A stretch of 64,000 nucleotides of DNA from Mesobacillus subterraneus. Lineage in GTDB: Bacteria > Bacillota > Bacilli > Bacillales > Cytobacillaceae. This document shows positions 24,066 through 34,288 of the stretch, one piece after another. The first letter of the stretch is position 1. Each line of letters opens with the position of its first letter. The stretch is taken from the NCBI RefSeq assembly GCF_020524355.2, contig NZ_CP129019.1, forward strand, positions 1,240,001-1,304,000, read 5' to 3'. The position numbers and the translations under genes are program-made. The notes below the pieces were generated by a model. The model was not told the DNA's origin. It was given only the letters and a program-made list of their open reading frames with translations, and made no database searches.

Positions 24066-24737
24066 ATGCTGGGAATAGTTACAGCCGGGTTAGCTCCGGG
24101 TCTGGCGCTGTTAAGTTATTTTTATTTAAGGGACCAATATGGGTCAGAGCCGTTATCCTTGGTTTTCAAAATGTTTATATTCGGTGCATTGCTTGTATTT
24201 CCGCTTATGTTCATTCAATATGTTCTTTCTGCCGAGGGATTGTTTCAGGATGATTTTATAAAAGCATTCGGGACGGTTGGCCTGTTAGAAGAATTCTTTA
24301 AATGGTTTATTCTATATTACACAATCTTTCAGCATATTTCCTTCGATGAACCTTATGATGGAGTCATATACAGTGTGGCTGTGTCGCTGGGCTTCGCATC
24401 AGCCGAGAATATTTTTTATCTTCTTGCCAACGGTCTTCAGGACGCACTTGGAAGGGCGCTGTTGCCTGTTTCTAGTCATGCGCTCTTTGGGGTCATCATG
24501 GGTTACTATATAGGTAAGGCAAAGTTTTCACCTGTGGTGCAAAAGAAGTTGATCATCCTTTCGTTATCAGTTCCTGTCCTTCTGCACGGTATGTATGATT
24601 TCATTCTGATGACCAGGGAAGACTGGCTCGTGTTGATGGTTCCATTTATGATTTTCCTCTGGTGGTTAGGACTGCGAAAAGTGAAAAAAGCGAGAACATT
24701 GACTCTTCAGCATATTGAGAAGCAATATCCAATCTAA
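24066..24737 (+). CDS. prsW: intramembrane metalloprotease PrsW
   Basis: A 223-residue membrane protein with about seven helices. PrsW makes the first cut in the anti-sigma factor RsiW in B. subtilis and so activates sigma-W in response to antimicrobial peptides. The family motifs are visible: LLEEFFKWF (about residue 78), [20 protein letters not shown] and LHGMYDF. The ATG at 24066 follows AAAGAGGACAGC. It lies between ansA and sleB as in B. subtilis. Confidence 0.92.
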   Translation: MLGIVTAGLAPGLALLSYFYLRDQYGSEPLSLVFKMFIFGALLVFPLMFIQYVLSAEGLFQDDFIKAFGTVGLLEEFFKWFILYYTIFQHISFDEPYDGVIYSVAVSLGFASAENIFYLLANGLQDALGRALLPVSSHALFGVIMGYYIGKAKFSPVVQKKLIILSLSVPVLLHGMYDFILMTREDWLVLMVPFMIFLWWLGLRKVKKARTLTLQHIEKQYPI

Positions 24738-24738
24738 A

Positions 24739-24776
24739 AAACTCTTCATTCTTAAAAAATGGAGGGTTTTTTTGTT
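24739..24776 (+). terminator. prsW terminator
   Basis: AACTCTTCATT pairs with AATGGAGGGTT, followed by TTTTTTG. Confidence 0.7.
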
Positions 24777-24851
24777 TTGTGGAATAAAAGTCAACTCTTA
24801 ACAAAAAATAAGGGCAATCTTTTAAGTACACATCTTTGGGGGTTGCATTCA

Positions 24852-25628
24852 ATGAAGAATTATCGGTCTATCTTGAAGGTGATGACCGCGTTGGCTTTGA
24901 TCATGTCTCTAGTACAATTTAGCGAAGTGGATCAGAGGGCCGAGGCCTTTACTAGTCAGGTGCTGCAGCAGGGTTCGACGGGAGAAGATGTAATAGAACT
25001 CCAGTCACGCCTCAAACATATTGGTTTTTATACTGGCAAAATCGACGGGGTATTTGGATGGGGTACCTACTGGGCTCTAAGGAATTTCCAATACGAATTC
25101 GGTTTGGAGATCGATGGGGTTGCTGGCTGGAAAACAAAACTCAAGCTTGCGAAGGCGACGCCAAATGCGAAAATTGCCTGGGGTGGCGAAACACAAGGTG
25201 GTGGCTCAGCTGGAGGTGGCGGTCAAGGTCAGTCAGCAGCTAAACCGGCTGCAACAAATACACCCAATGGATTCTCACAAAATGATATCCAGCTTATGGC
25301 TAATGCGGTGTATGGCGAAGCCAGGGGTGAACCGTATACCGGGCAGGTAGCAGTCGCAGCGGTAATTTTAAATCGCTTGGACAGTGCCACGTTCCCGAAT
25401 ACAATATCCGGGGTTATTTTCGAACCTAGGGCATTTACAGCCGTGGCTGATGGACAAATCTGGCTCACGCCAAATGAGACTGCAAAAAAAGCTGTTCTTG
25501 ATGCTATCAATGGCTGGGACCCTACTGGTAATGCTATGTACTATTTTAATCCCGATACAGCAACCAGCGCCTGGATTTGGTCACGTCCGCAAATCAAAAA
25601 GATTGGAAAACACATTTTTTGTAAATAG
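24852..25628 (+). CDS. sleB: spore cortex-lytic enzyme SleB
   Basis: A 258-residue secreted lytic transglycosylase that degrades spore cortex during germination. It has an N-terminal signal peptide (about residues 1-33), a peptidoglycan-binding domain (about 38-98; GSTGEDVIELQSRLKHIGFY), a glycine/serine linker, and a C-terminal hydrolase-2 domain starting LMANAVYGEARGEPYTGQ, with the catalytic glutamate in YGEARGE. The ATG at 24852 begins a proper signal peptide. It is shorter than B. subtilis SleB (305) mainly in the linker. ypeB follows 12 bases later and is needed for SleB stability. Confidence 0.93.
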   Translation: MKNYRSILKVMTALALIMSLVQFSEVDQRAEAFTSQVLQQGSTGEDVIELQSRLKHIGFYTGKIDGVFGWGTYWALRNFQYEFGLEIDGVAGWKTKLKLAKATPNAKIAWGGETQGGGSAGGGGQGQSAAKPAATNTPNGFSQNDIQLMANAVYGEARGEPYTGQVAVAAVILNRLDSATFPNTISGVIFEPRAFTAVADGQIWLTPNETAKKAVLDAINGWDPTGNAMYYFNPDTATSAWIWSRPQIKKIGKHIFCK

Positions 25629-25640
25629 GGGTGAGTTGAA

Positions 25641-26990
25641 TTGCTAAGAGGAATTGCCATAGCAGTCCTGGTTGTTGGAATTGCAGGAACAGCATTCTGG
25701 GGTTATCAGGAACATAGGGAAAAAACAGCAGTACTTATCAATGCAGAAAACAATTATCAAAGGGCTTTTCATGATTTGACCTATCAAATTGATTTACTCA
25801 ACGATAAAATCGGTACAACACTTGCGATGAATTCAAGAAGTTCATTATCGCCTCAACTAGCGGAAGTATGGAAGATCACTTCCCAGGCCCATAATGATGT
25901 TGGCCAGCTTCCCTTGACACTTTTGCCTTTCAATAAAACGGAAGAGTTTTTAGCGAATATAGGGAATTTTAGTTATAAAGCTGCGATTCGTGATCTGGAT
26001 AAAGAACCGTTGACAGAAAAAGAATATTCGACGTTAAAGACCCTGTATGAGCAATCAGGTGAAATTCAGCAGGATTTAAGAAAAGTCCAGCATATGGTAC
26101 TGGAAAATAATCTTCGCTGGATGGATGTAGAGCTAGCCCTTGCGACTGAAAAAGGACAAACTGACAATACCATCATTGATGGTTTCAAGACAGTTGAAAA
26201 AACAGTCGAAGGCTATACGGAAACAGATTTCGGTCCAGCACAGATCAATCTTCAGAAGAAGGATGAAAACTTTAAAAAGCTGCCTGGTAAAAAGATATCA
26301 AAAGAAAAAGCTATTCAAATTACTAAAGAATACACCCCTGTCAAAAACGGAGGTAAAGTAAAAGTAACCGAAAGCGGCAAAGGATCGGATTATGGTTTTT
26401 TCAGTGTATCGATTCAAAATCCAGAAACAAATCTGGAAGCGAGTATGGATATAACTAAAAAGGGTGGCTATCCAATCTGGTTCTTGCTTAATCGGGATGT
26501 GAAGAATCGAAAGCTTAGTCTTAATGACGCGTCTAACAAGGCGATTGCCTTTTTAAAAGATCATAATTTTGAAAGCCTTGATCTCTTCGAAAGTGCTCAA
26601 TATGATAAAATTGGAGTTTTTACATTTGTAGGTACCCAGGACGGTGTAAGGGTCTATCCAGATGCAATCAACATGAAGGTCGCGTTGGATAACGGCGATG
26701 TGATTGGCTTTTCAGCAGAAGATTATTTAAAATCGCATAAAGCAAGAGAAATCCCGCAAGCAGGAATTGAGATAGAAGAGGCAAAAAAGAAGGTCAATCC
26801 AAACCTCAAAGTGATGGATGAAAAAAAAGTTATAATCCTGAACGACCTGAATGAAGAGGTGCTATGCTATGAATTCACCGGAGTTCTCGGCAATGATACC
26901 TTCAGGATTTATATCAATGCAGAAGACGGTACAGAAGAAAAAGTAGAAAAACTTCAAAACGCTGAACCAGTATATGAAGATGTGGTATAG
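25641..26990 (+). CDS. ypeB: germination protein YpeB
   Basis: A 449-residue protein required for deposition and stability of SleB in the spore. It has an N-terminal membrane helix (about residues 3-21), a helical N-terminal domain, and C-terminal PepSY-type repeats (ISKEKAIQITKEYTP; LSLNDASNKAIAFLKDH; IEIEEAKKKVNP). The TTG start is supported by GGGGTGAG upstream and by length agreement with B. subtilis (450). It forms a bicistronic unit with sleB, expected to be sigma-G dependent; I could not find a convincing sigma-G promoter. Confidence 0.92.
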   Translation: MLRGIAIAVLVVGIAGTAFWGYQEHREKTAVLINAENNYQRAFHDLTYQIDLLNDKIGTTLAMNSRSSLSPQLAEVWKITSQAHNDVGQLPLTLLPFNKTEEFLANIGNFSYKAAIRDLDKEPLTEKEYSTLKTLYEQSGEIQQDLRKVQHMVLENNLRWMDVELALATEKGQTDNTIIDGFKTVEKTVEGYTETDFGPAQINLQKKDENFKKLPGKKISKEKAIQITKEYTPVKNGGKVKVTESGKGSDYGFFSVSIQNPETNLEASMDITKKGGYPIWFLLNRDVKNRKLSLNDASNKAIAFLKDHNFESLDLFESAQYDKIGVFTFVGTQDGVRVYPDAINMKVALDNGDVIGFSAEDYLKSHKAREIPQAGIEIEEAKKKVNPNLKVMDEKKVIILNDLNEEVLCYEFTGVLGNDTFRIYINAEDGTEEKVEKLQNAEPVYEDVV

Positions 26991-27018
26991 GGAAAGCCAA
27001 GCGCTTTCCCTGTTTTAT
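26989..27018 (+). terminator. ypeB terminator
   Basis: AGGGAAAGC and GCTTTCCCT form the stem (26989-27011), followed by GTTTTATTTT. Confidence 0.75.
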
Positions 27019-27245
27019 TTTCAGATTCAGATACAAGGTAAATGGCTCTTTTAGACGATACTTCGGATAGATTGTTTGCAACTCTCCTCTTGACAAAGTT
27101 TCCTGAAAAAACGTTGTAATAATCATCCATTAAAGGGCTATTGCACCAGCTTAGTCCGCCATGTCATAATAGACATAAAGAAAGAAGATACCAATCAACC
27201 AAATATGAAAAACAGCATAGATAGAAGTGGGGAAGTGGATTAGCT

Positions 27246-27905
27246 ATGATAAAAATTGGTGATAACATAATCCTTGAACATAAGTATTCCGATAGTTTTG
27301 AACAATATAAGTGTAAACTGGTGGAGCGTAAAGGGAATGATCTGTATATTGATTATCCTATAAACATGAATACTAACAGGACAGTGTTCTTGCTTGAGGG
27401 GACACCTTTGAAAGCTAACTTTGTAACCGAATCAGGATCTCACTATTGTTTTGACACCGAGGTTAAGGGAAGGATCAAGCTTAACATCCCGATGGTTATT
27501 CTTTCATATCCAGGAAATGAGCGTCTTATCAAGATTCAGAGGAGGCAATTTGTCAGGGTGGAAACCTCTGTAGATGTTGCTGTTTACTCTGGCAAGGGGG
27601 AATTCGCTCCTTTTACAACTGTTACTGATGATGTCAGTGCAGGGGGCGTTGCCTTATTAATTGAGAAAAATAGCAGTTTGAAAGAGGATATGGAGATTGA
27701 AACCTGGTTTGTACTCCCAATGCAAAATGGAGAATACGAATACCGGAAATTCCATGGCAAGGTTGTCCGGATTATCGATGGTCAAGGACCTATGAATAAA
27801 GCTTCTGTTCAATTTTTTGACTCATCGGGCATTGACAGGCAATTGCTTCTAAGATTCTGTTTCGAAAGACAACTTGAAATGAAGAAAAAAGGACTTCCTG
27901 TCTAA
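27246..27905 (+). CDS. ypfA: PilZ-domain cyclic-di-GMP receptor (YpfA/DgrA-like)
   Basis: A 219-residue protein with an N-terminal YcgR-like beta domain (about residues 1-95) and a C-terminal PilZ domain. The c-di-GMP motif is complete: QRRQFVRVE (RxxxR) and DVSAGGVALL (D/NxSxxG). In B. subtilis YpfA (MotI/DgrA) binds the flagellar motor stator and lowers motility when c-di-GMP is high. GGGGAAGTGG precedes the ATG. It lies next to ypfB and cmk, as in B. subtilis. Confidence 0.9.
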   Translation: MIKIGDNIILEHKYSDSFEQYKCKLVERKGNDLYIDYPINMNTNRTVFLLEGTPLKANFVTESGSHYCFDTEVKGRIKLNIPMVILSYPGNERLIKIQRRQFVRVETSVDVAVYSGKGEFAPFTTVTDDVSAGGVALLIEKNSSLKEDMEIETWFVLPMQNGEYEYRKFHGKVVRIIDGQGPMNKASVQFFDSSGIDRQLLLRFCFERQLEMKKKGLPV

Positions 27906-27967
27906 AAGGAATAAATACCTGGAAATGCTCCAATACTAGAATAAAAATTTTCACAGGAGCATTAAAG

Positions 27968-28150
27968 ATGAAAACATTTGAAAGAATCTTAATCAAGATC
28001 GCTATCATTCAATTTATTTTCTTGGTTATTGCCCAAGTATTTTTCCATGAATTCAATGCTTTCCCTGAACTCAAGCAAATTACTCAATACGAGGGTGTTA
28101 CGGACAATAATCATTCAGAAGTCCTGAATTCATTCAGGAGCAAAGAGTAA
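27968..28150 (+). CDS. ypfB: small membrane protein YpfB (DUF5359)
   Basis: A 60-residue protein with one N-terminal membrane helix (about residues 8-27; IKIAIIQFIFLVIAQVF) and a short acidic outside part. AGGAGCATTAAAG precedes the ATG. Its position between the PilZ gene and cmk matches ypfB. Function unknown. Confidence 0.75.
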   Translation: MKTFERILIKIAIIQFIFLVIAQVFFHEFNAFPELKQITQYEGVTDNNHSEVLNSFRSKE

Positions 28151-28365
28151 GCTGGTGATATGCCTGCTTACTTTTTATGTTAAGCTTTTTTTATAAATGA
28201 GGTATTAAAATTCTTAAATCCAGGAACATTTTTCTAATGACAGGGGGAAAGGATAAGTTTTGAAAAGTGCCTTAAAAAAAGTGTTCAATGACGAGGATTA
28301 AATGATTTTTGTGTTAAAATATAAGAGAATATCTAGGAACAACAAGGAGTGTACCAGGAGGAAAT

Positions 28366-29040
28366 ATGACTAGACGAATTTCAATTGCCATAGACGGTCC
28401 TGCAGCAGCAGGAAAAAGTACGGTTGCCAAAATTGTAGCCGAAAAACTGACTTATATTTACATCGATACAGGTGCGATGTACAGATCACTTACATACAAG
28501 GCTTTGAACAAAGGAGCCAGTCTGGACAACGAAGCAGAGTTGATGAAGATCTTGAACAATACATCAATCGAGCTAATGCCTGGAGAGACAGGCCAAAAGG
28601 TTTTGCTTGACGGTACTGAAGTTACCAATGAAATTAGAAGCGCGGAAGTTACCAATCAAGTATCATATGTAGCGGTTCATGAACTAGTGAGAAAAGAGAT
28701 GGTCAAACGCCAGCAGCAGTTTGCAGTCGATGGCGGTGTAGTGATGGATGGAAGAGATATTGGCACTCATGTATTGCCGAATGCCGAGGTGAAGGTCTTC
28801 TTACTTGCAAGTGTTGAGGAAAGGGCAGAGCGCCGGTATGCAGAGAATACCCAGAAAGGCTTCCCATCAGATCTGGAAAAGCTGAAAGTTGAGATTGCTG
28901 CACGTGACAAAATTGATTCGGAGCGGGAAGTGGCTCCTTTGAAAAAAGCAGATGATGCAGTCGAAATTGATACAACCTCAATGTCGATCACAGCTGTGGT
29001 AGGAAAAATCATGGATTTGGCGCTTGAAAGGATCGGGTGA
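28366..29040 (+). CDS. cmk: cytidylate kinase
   Basis: A 224-residue enzyme phosphorylating CMP and dCMP with ATP in nucleotide synthesis. P-loop [26 protein letters not shown] substrate motif and [13 protein letters not shown] are all in place, and length agrees with B. subtilis (224). AGGAGGAAAT precedes the ATG. Its stop overlaps the plsC start by four bases, so the two are coupled. The S1 gene follows as in B. subtilis cmk-ypfD. Confidence 0.96.
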   Translation: MTRRISIAIDGPAAAGKSTVAKIVAEKLTYIYIDTGAMYRSLTYKALNKGASLDNEAELMKILNNTSIELMPGETGQKVLLDGTEVTNEIRSAEVTNQVSYVAVHELVRKEMVKRQQQFAVDGGVVMDGRDIGTHVLPNAEVKVFLLASVEERAERRYAENTQKGFPSDLEKLKVEIAARDKIDSEREVAPLKKADDAVEIDTTSMSITAVVGKIMDLALERIG

Positions 29041-29624
29041 AATTGACGTTTTATTCGTTTGCAAGGTCATTAGTAAATTCAATATTAAAACCGATTTATC
29101 GTATTGAGGTGATAGGCAGAGAAAATATGCCTTCCGATGGAGGTGTGCTTTTATGTGCCAATCATATTGATAATCTGGATCCCCCGGTTGTCGGGATTAC
29201 CGCACCCCGTCCTGTCCATTTCATGGCGAAGGAGGAGCTTTTCTCTGTACCTTTACTTGGGAAAATTGTTCCTCACTTAAATGCTTTTCCTGTCAAAAGA
29301 GGTATGAGCGACAGGGAAGCCTTAAGGAAAGGGCTAGGAATTTTAAAGGATGGAAAGGTTTTAGGATTGTTTCCAGAGGGAACAAGAAGCAAGACAGGTG
29401 AAATGGGGAAGGGACTTGCAGGAGCAGGCTTCTTTGCGCTTCGGTCTGATGCTCATGTCGTTCCATGCGCGATCATCGGTCCATACAAAGCATTCAAGAA
29501 ATTGAAGGTGGTATATGGCAAGCCTATCGATATGGGATCAATCAAGGAAAAAAAGTTAAATGCTGAACAGGCAACTGACTTGATCATGAGTGAAATACAA
29601 GTACTTATTAACCAATATAAGTAA
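29037..29624 (+). CDS. plsC: 1-acyl-sn-glycerol-3-phosphate acyltransferase
   Basis: A 195-residue membrane-associated acyltransferase producing phosphatidic acid. The catalytic block [11 protein letters not shown] has the H-x4-D motif, and the substrate motif is [18 protein letters not shown] and VVPCAIIG follow as blocks III and IV. GTG start overlapping the cmk stop (GTGA). The neighbouring cmk suggests growth-linked supply of CTP and phospholipid precursors. Confidence 0.92.
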   Translation: MKLTFYSFARSLVNSILKPIYRIEVIGRENMPSDGGVLLCANHIDNLDPPVVGITAPRPVHFMAKEELFSVPLLGKIVPHLNAFPVKRGMSDREALRKGLGILKDGKVLGLFPEGTRSKTGEMGKGLAGAGFFALRSDAHVVPCAIIGPYKAFKKLKVVYGKPIDMGSIKEKKLNAEQATDLIMSEIQVLINQYK

Positions 29625-29778
29625 TGTTTCTTGCTTGACAAAAATGTCTGTTTGTAAGAAGTTATTAAGAAGAGATATTTTTAGAATTTTCACTTAGTGG
29701 CTAATTATTGTGTTTTTTAAGTGGCTTTTTGCCACAATGCATATATTTGCAGCAGTCATGGATTAAGGAGGAGTACAT

Positions 29779-30918
29779 ATGTCAGAAGATATGAATCAAG
29801 TTGAGGTAAAAAATTTTGAGGCTGGCGACCGAGTCAAAGGCCAGGTAACGAAAGTGGAAGAAAAGCAAGTTTTAGTAGACATTGAAGGAAGCAAGCTTGA
29901 TGGAATCATTCCGATTAGTGAACTTTCAAGTCTTCATGTTGAAAAAGCTGAGGATGCAGTATCTGTCGGTGATGAACTGGAGCTTGAAGTGCAAAAGGTT
30001 GAGGAAGAAGCTTTAATTCTATCAAAGAGAAAAGTAGATGCTGTAAAGGCTTGGGAAGAACTAAAAGGCAAGTTTGAAAGTGAAGTAGTCTTTGAGGCAG
30101 AAGTAAAGGATGTTGTTAAGGGCGGCCTGGTCGTTGACCTTGGAGTACGCGGGTTTGTTCCGGCATCCCTAGTAGAATCCCACTTTGTGGAAGATTTCTC
30201 TGATTACAAAGGGAAAACACTCAGCTTCAAAATCGTCGAGCTAGATCAGGAGAAGAATCGCCTGATTCTCTCACATCGCGCTGTTGTGGAAGAAGAGCAA
30301 GGCAAGAAGAAACAAGACTTGCTTGCTGCTATCCAAACTGGACAGGTTATTGAAGGTACAGTCCAGAGAATCACGGACTTTGGTGCATTCGTGGACATCG
30401 GCGGAGTTGATGACCTTGTCCATATTTCACAGCTTTCCCATGAACATGTTGAAAAACCATCAGATGTTGTTCAGGAAGGCCAGCAGGTTAAAGTTAAAGT
30501 ATTGAGCGTTGATCGTGACAATGAGCGGATTTCACTATCAATCAAAGAAACACTGCCTGGACCATGGGCAGATATTGATGAGAAGGCTCCTAAGGGCAGC
30601 ACTCTAGAAGGTACTGTAAGACGTTTAGTTTCTTACGGTGCATTTGTCGAAGTATTCCCTGGGGTTGAAGGCCTCGTCCATATCTCACAGATTTCCCATA
30701 AGCATATCGGCACTCCGCATGAAGTCCTTCAAGAAGGGCAGACTGTAAAAGTGAAGGTGCTTGACGTGAACAAGGGTGATCAAAGGCTTTCACTTAGCAT
30801 GAAGGAGTTCGAGGAAAGAGAAAGCAATGAAGCTTTTGATTATGAACTTCCTGAAGAAACAAAAGGTTTCAGTTTAGGTGATATGATCGGAGACAAGCTA
30901 AAGAATCTTAAACAGTAA
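29779..30918 (+). CDS. ypfD: S1 domain protein YpfD (ribosomal protein S1 homologue)
   Basis: A 379-residue RNA-binding protein with four S1 repeats (about residues 15-85, 100-170, 188-256, 273-342); repeats three and four contain GAFVDIGGVDDLVHISQLS and GAFVEVFPGVEGLVHISQIS. Four-repeat S1 proteins of Gram-positive bacteria are shorter than E. coli S1 and their role in translation is less clear. AAGGAGGAG precedes the ATG. The 154 bp upstream includes a small AGTGGC/GCCACA hairpin. Confidence 0.92.
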   Translation: MSEDMNQVEVKNFEAGDRVKGQVTKVEEKQVLVDIEGSKLDGIIPISELSSLHVEKAEDAVSVGDELELEVQKVEEEALILSKRKVDAVKAWEELKGKFESEVVFEAEVKDVVKGGLVVDLGVRGFVPASLVESHFVEDFSDYKGKTLSFKIVELDQEKNRLILSHRAVVEEEQGKKKQDLLAAIQTGQVIEGTVQRITDFGAFVDIGGVDDLVHISQLSHEHVEKPSDVVQEGQQVKVKVLSVDRDNERISLSIKETLPGPWADIDEKAPKGSTLEGTVRRLVSYGAFVEVFPGVEGLVHISQISHKHIGTPHEVLQEGQTVKVKVLDVNKGDQRLSLSMKEFEERESNEAFDYELPEETKGFSLGDMIGDKLKNLKQ

Positions 30919-30930
30919 TGGTGATAAATA

Positions 30931-31989
30931 GTGTCAAGATCAAAACGTAAATGGGACCATATACAATATGCCCTCGAAACAGGCCAGAAGCGACAAACTG
31001 GTTTTGATGATATAAAGTTTGTAAACCAAAGCTTGCCTGGATCAAATCTTGATTCAGTAAAATTAAATACTCAAATTGGCGAACTTTCTTTAAGTTCGCC
31101 AATTTTTATTAATGCCATGACTGGCGGCGGCGGAGAGAGAACGTACCGAATCAACCGTGAATTGGCTGTAGCGGCAAGAGAGACAGGGTCTGCGATTGCT
31201 GTTGGATCGCAAATGGCTGCACTGAAGGATCCGGACGAACGAAGAAGCTATGAAGTAGTCAGGGAAATGCATCCTGACGGTATTATTCTTGCCAATGTGG
31301 GCAGTGAGGCAACTGTTGAGCAGGCAAAAGCCGCAATTCATATGATCCAGGCAGATGCACTGCAAATTCATTTGAATGTAGTCCAGGAATTGACCATGCC
31401 TGAAGGAGATCGAAACTTTGACGGTGCGTTAAAGAGGATGATTGAAATCCAACAATGTGTGGGAGTTCCAGTAATCGTGAAAGAAGTTGGTTTTGGCATA
31501 AGTGCCGAGACTGCAGCTAAGCTTTTCTCCTCAGGTATCCGCTATATTGATATTGGCGGATTTGGAGGTACCAATTTTGCGGAAATAGAAAATAAGCGGA
31601 GGAACCGTTTGTTGACGTTTTTCGAGGCTTGGGGAATACCGACTGCAGCCTCGATAATGGAAACGAAATCTGCATCACCAGAACTTTCCGTTATCGCTTC
31701 AGGAGGAATACAGACTAGCCTGGACATTGTTAAAGCAATAGCATTAGGTGCGGATGGTGCTGCAATGGCTGGTTACTTGCTAAAGATCTTGATGGAGAAT
31801 CGAACAGAAGATCTGATTAACGAAATCCATATATTGAAAGAAGAAATGGCTGTTATTATGACAGCGTTAGGTGTACATACAATTGAGGAGCTAAAAAACG
31901 TGCCTCTGGTCATATCAGGAGACACGCATCATTGGCTTGAACAAAGAGGTATTGATACGAAGATATATGCTAGAAGGGCAAAATTTTAA
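30931..31989 (+). CDS. fni: isopentenyl-diphosphate delta-isomerase, type 2
   Basis: A 352-residue FMN/NADPH-dependent enzyme interconverting isopentenyl and dimethylallyl diphosphate. It has the TIM-barrel features of type 2 [18 protein letters not shown] at the N terminus, [44 protein letters not shown] and [20 protein letters not shown]. subtilis Fni is 349 residues. GTG start. It supplies precursors for the prenyl chain made by HepS/HepT further along. Confidence 0.94.
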   Translation: MSRSKRKWDHIQYALETGQKRQTGFDDIKFVNQSLPGSNLDSVKLNTQIGELSLSSPIFINAMTGGGGERTYRINRELAVAARETGSAIAVGSQMAALKDPDERRSYEVVREMHPDGIILANVGSEATVEQAKAAIHMIQADALQIHLNVVQELTMPEGDRNFDGALKRMIEIQQCVGVPVIVKEVGFGISAETAAKLFSSGIRYIDIGGFGGTNFAEIENKRRNRLLTFFEAWGIPTAASIMETKSASPELSVIASGGIQTSLDIVKAIALGADGAAMAGYLLKILMENRTEDLINEIHILKEEMAVIMTALGVHTIEELKNVPLVISGDTHHWLEQRGIDTKIYARRAKF

Positions 31990-32003
31990 TCTTAAAGTAT
32001 ATA

Positions 32004-32040
32004 CAGAAGAGTACCCCTGCTTTTGCAGGGGGCCCTTCTG
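32004..32040 (+). terminator. fni terminator
   Basis: CCCCTGC (32014-32020) pairs with GCAGGGG (32025-32031); AGAAG and CTTCT extend the stem. Confidence 0.65.
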
Positions 32041-32105
32041 TCGGTTGTGTGGTTATAACGAAGCAGAATGGTGCAGCCAGTCATAAACACTCAGTCGCTC
32101 TTGTT

Positions 32106-32249
32106 TTAGCTATACTTGCCGTCATTTAAGGAACGAGCTTCTTCAGGACTTTGCATTTTAGCAGCTCCTGGGTAGTGCAGTGCCTGGTCACGGTCAGACT
32201 CCACTCGTCCGCTCTTCTTAAGTTTCTTTTCCTGTCTGTCTTTTCCCAT
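32106..32249 (-). CDS. ypzI: YpzI family small protein
   Basis: 47 residues: starts MGKDRQEKKLKKSGRVESD, has DQALHYPGAAKM in the middle and ends SLNDGKYS. This is the pattern of B. subtilis YpzI, a short very hydrophilic protein. AGGAGGT (complement of 32256-32262) lies just before the ATG. It is the only gene in the 460-bp gap between fni and yphA. Function unknown. Confidence 0.8.
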   Translation of the reverse strand: MGKDRQEKKLKKSGRVESDRDQALHYPGAAKMQSPEEARSLNDGKYS

Positions 32250-32449
32250 TTCATTACCTCCTGGTCATAAAAATAAAAGTCTTACAGAGATTTGTCCGGA
32301 TGATCGAATCCATGTCCCGAATCTGAAACTGTTATTGTGCGGGTTTGAAATGTACTGCTTTTCTTAACATGGAACAGGTAAAAAACTTTATGCAAAAAAG
32401 ATTAAATTACATAAGTGAATACCATAATGGAAATGATAGGAGGGGTTGA

Positions 32450-33061
32450 ATGGAAGGGTTGTACTTTTATTGGCTGGCATGGATAGGTTGGGTTTGGACT
32501 ACCTTCTTTATGAATAAAGATAATCCGCTGCGGTGGAAATCGACTGTTATGTTGCTTGCTGTCATTTTTGCAGCGCCATTTACAATGGATGTTCTTATTT
32601 TTGAGTTCCACCTGTCTGCTTTTACGATTGCCTTTTTTATGTTCATTGAAACTAGGCGAAAGACGACTGGCTCATTTTTTTATTTATTTCTATCTTCATT
32701 TATTATCATGCTTGCCTACACAAGCTTTTTAATGTTCGAATTATTTGACCCGGTGTGGGTATTGTTCGATCGGAAAATCATGCTTGGAGCAGCAGGTTTT
32801 TATCTGGCAGTCCTGTTACATAAAGATAGACATGATCGTATATTGGCTATGATCTCAGGCTTTTTGCAGGGTGATATTTTATTTTCTGCAATCCTGTGGA
32901 AATTTAATTTTCCATATGCAGTTGCATCCATGGGTTTTATGGACATATTGTTCATTTCTATAGGATTGCTTCTTGCCTGGTCAGGTATTGAATCAATGAT
33001 TGCGGTCATGTCGGGAAGCGCAATAAACCAAGTTGAAGGGGAGGAACAAAAGACTTCATGA
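32450..33061 (+). CDS. yphA: YphA family membrane protein
   Basis: A 203-residue protein with about seven hydrophobic helices and no catalytic motif. It matches YphA of B. subtilis in length and place. GGAGGGGTTGA precedes the ATG. Its end overlaps the next gene by four bases (ATGA), so it belongs to a three-gene operon with the YIEGIA protein and its partner. Function unknown. Confidence 0.78.
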   Translation: MEGLYFYWLAWIGWVWTTFFMNKDNPLRWKSTVMLLAVIFAAPFTMDVLIFEFHLSAFTIAFFMFIETRRKTTGSFFYLFLSSFIIMLAYTSFLMFELFDPVWVLFDRKIMLGAAGFYLAVLLHKDRHDRILAMISGFLQGDILFSAILWKFNFPYAVASMGFMDILFISIGLLLAWSGIESMIAVMSGSAINQVEGEEQKTS

Positions 33062-33951
33062 ATGAATACACGTTACCAATCGTATTCGGAATTGCCATAG
33101 GAACGTTATCTAGACTTTTTATGCTGAGGACAGATTACCGTCAGTATCCAACGTATTTGCATGGAAAAATCATTCATGTAGCTCTCGGATTCATTGCAGC
33201 AGGCCTTGGCACGGTTGCAGGCCCTGCAATTATGGAGGAGGAATTCACGGCGATCACCTTCTTGACCCTTGCTGCGTCACAATTCAGGGAAGTCAGGAAT
33301 ATGGAGAGAAATACTCTTACTGAACTTGATAGCTATGAACTTGTTTCCCGTGGAAAGACTTATATCGAGGGTATTGCGATTGCATTTGAGAGCCGCAATT
33401 ACCTGGTAATTTTCACTTCTCTTGTCAGCACGCTCGCATACTTGATTTTTAATATTTGGGCTGGAATTATTGCTGCTATCATCGCAGTGCTTATTTCTCA
33501 TAAGCTGATGTCAGGCGGAAAGCTTAAGGATATTGTAGAAATTGAATACATGGAACCTAGATTTGATGGCGCAGGCCTATATGTTGATAATATTTATATT
33601 ATGAATATAGGCCTTCCTGAAAGGCAGAAAGAGGTACTTCGTTATGGTATGGGCTTTATTTTAAAGCCGAAAAACATGAATGCCCGTTCCACGATTGCGA
33701 ACCTGGGACAGAGACAGGCGGTGCTGCATGATTTGTCAACTGCGCTTGGTGTTTATCGTGATTCAGGAACACCTGCACTTGTTCCTCTAGCTAAAAGAGA
33801 TCTGGACGATGGCAGAGTCGGAGTGTTCGTGCTGCCCCAGGAACGGGATATTGAGTGGGCAATAACAGTGATTGGTGATGTGCCAACACTGGAGAATGCA
33901 ATCAGGATGCCTTCTGAAAAAAAGAGCAATGAAGGGAGTGGGACTCTATGA
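33058..33951 (+). CDS. yphB: YIEGIA-domain membrane protein (YphB)
   Basis: A 297-residue protein. The name-giving motif is visible in GKTYIEGIAIAFESRNY (about residues 98-114). The N-terminal half has several membrane helices (LSRLFMLR; IIHVALGFIAAGLGTVAGP; STLAYLIFNIWAGIIAAIIAVLIS); the C-terminal half is soluble. Members of this family are conserved in spore formers. The overlap with yphA and with the following small gene shows tight coupling. Confidence 0.82.
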   Translation: MNEYTLPIVFGIAIGTLSRLFMLRTDYRQYPTYLHGKIIHVALGFIAAGLGTVAGPAIMEEEFTAITFLTLAASQFREVRNMERNTLTELDSYELVSRGKTYIEGIAIAFESRNYLVIFTSLVSTLAYLIFNIWAGIIAAIIAVLISHKLMSGGKLKDIVEIEYMEPRFDGAGLYVDNIYIMNIGLPERQKEVLRYGMGFILKPKNMNARSTIANLGQRQAVLHDLSTALGVYRDSGTPALVPLAKRDLDDGRVGVFVLPQERDIEWAITVIGDVPTLENAIRMPSEKKSNEGSGTL

Positions 33952-34133
33952 TGCTAGAGAAATTTGTCCTTGCAGCCATCACAACGAATCCTAAAAAAGT
34001 TCCCTCTGGAACTGCTGTTTTTCATTGCGATTCAAAGGAAGAAATGGAGAAGGTCGCTGCGAACCTTGAAGCCATCCTGGATGGGATCGCTCATGCCCTG
34101 ACGGAGGAACTTTATATTATTGTAAAACACTGA
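33948..34133 (+). CDS. capping-complex subunit for YIEGIA
   Basis: A 61-residue soluble protein (LEKFVLAAITTNPKKVPSG through EELYIIVKH). It overlaps the YIEGIA gene by four bases. In databases such short partners are named capping complex subunit for YIEGIA. I recall the family name, but the sequence itself gives no function. The Shine-Dalgarno GGGAGTGG lies within the preceding gene. Confidence 0.72.
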   Translation: MMLEKFVLAAITTNPKKVPSGTAVFHCDSKEEMEKVAANLEAILDGIAHALTEELYIIVKH

Positions 34134-34189
34134 CAAGAAATGTTTTCATTGCCTGTTTAAGGCATCTTTTGATAAACTGATTAAGCCAG

Positions 34190-34222
34190 ACCCTTCTGTA
34201 AATCTAGAAGGGTTTATTTTAT
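34190..34222 (+). terminator. terminator of the yphA operon
   Basis: ACCCTTCT pairs with AGAAGGGT, followed by TTATTTTAT. Confidence 0.8.
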
Positions 34223-34288
34223 AAGTGTCTTCAAGGCATTAAATTAATAATGAGAACTATAGATCTTAAGTTTGAAATTGTTATGGCT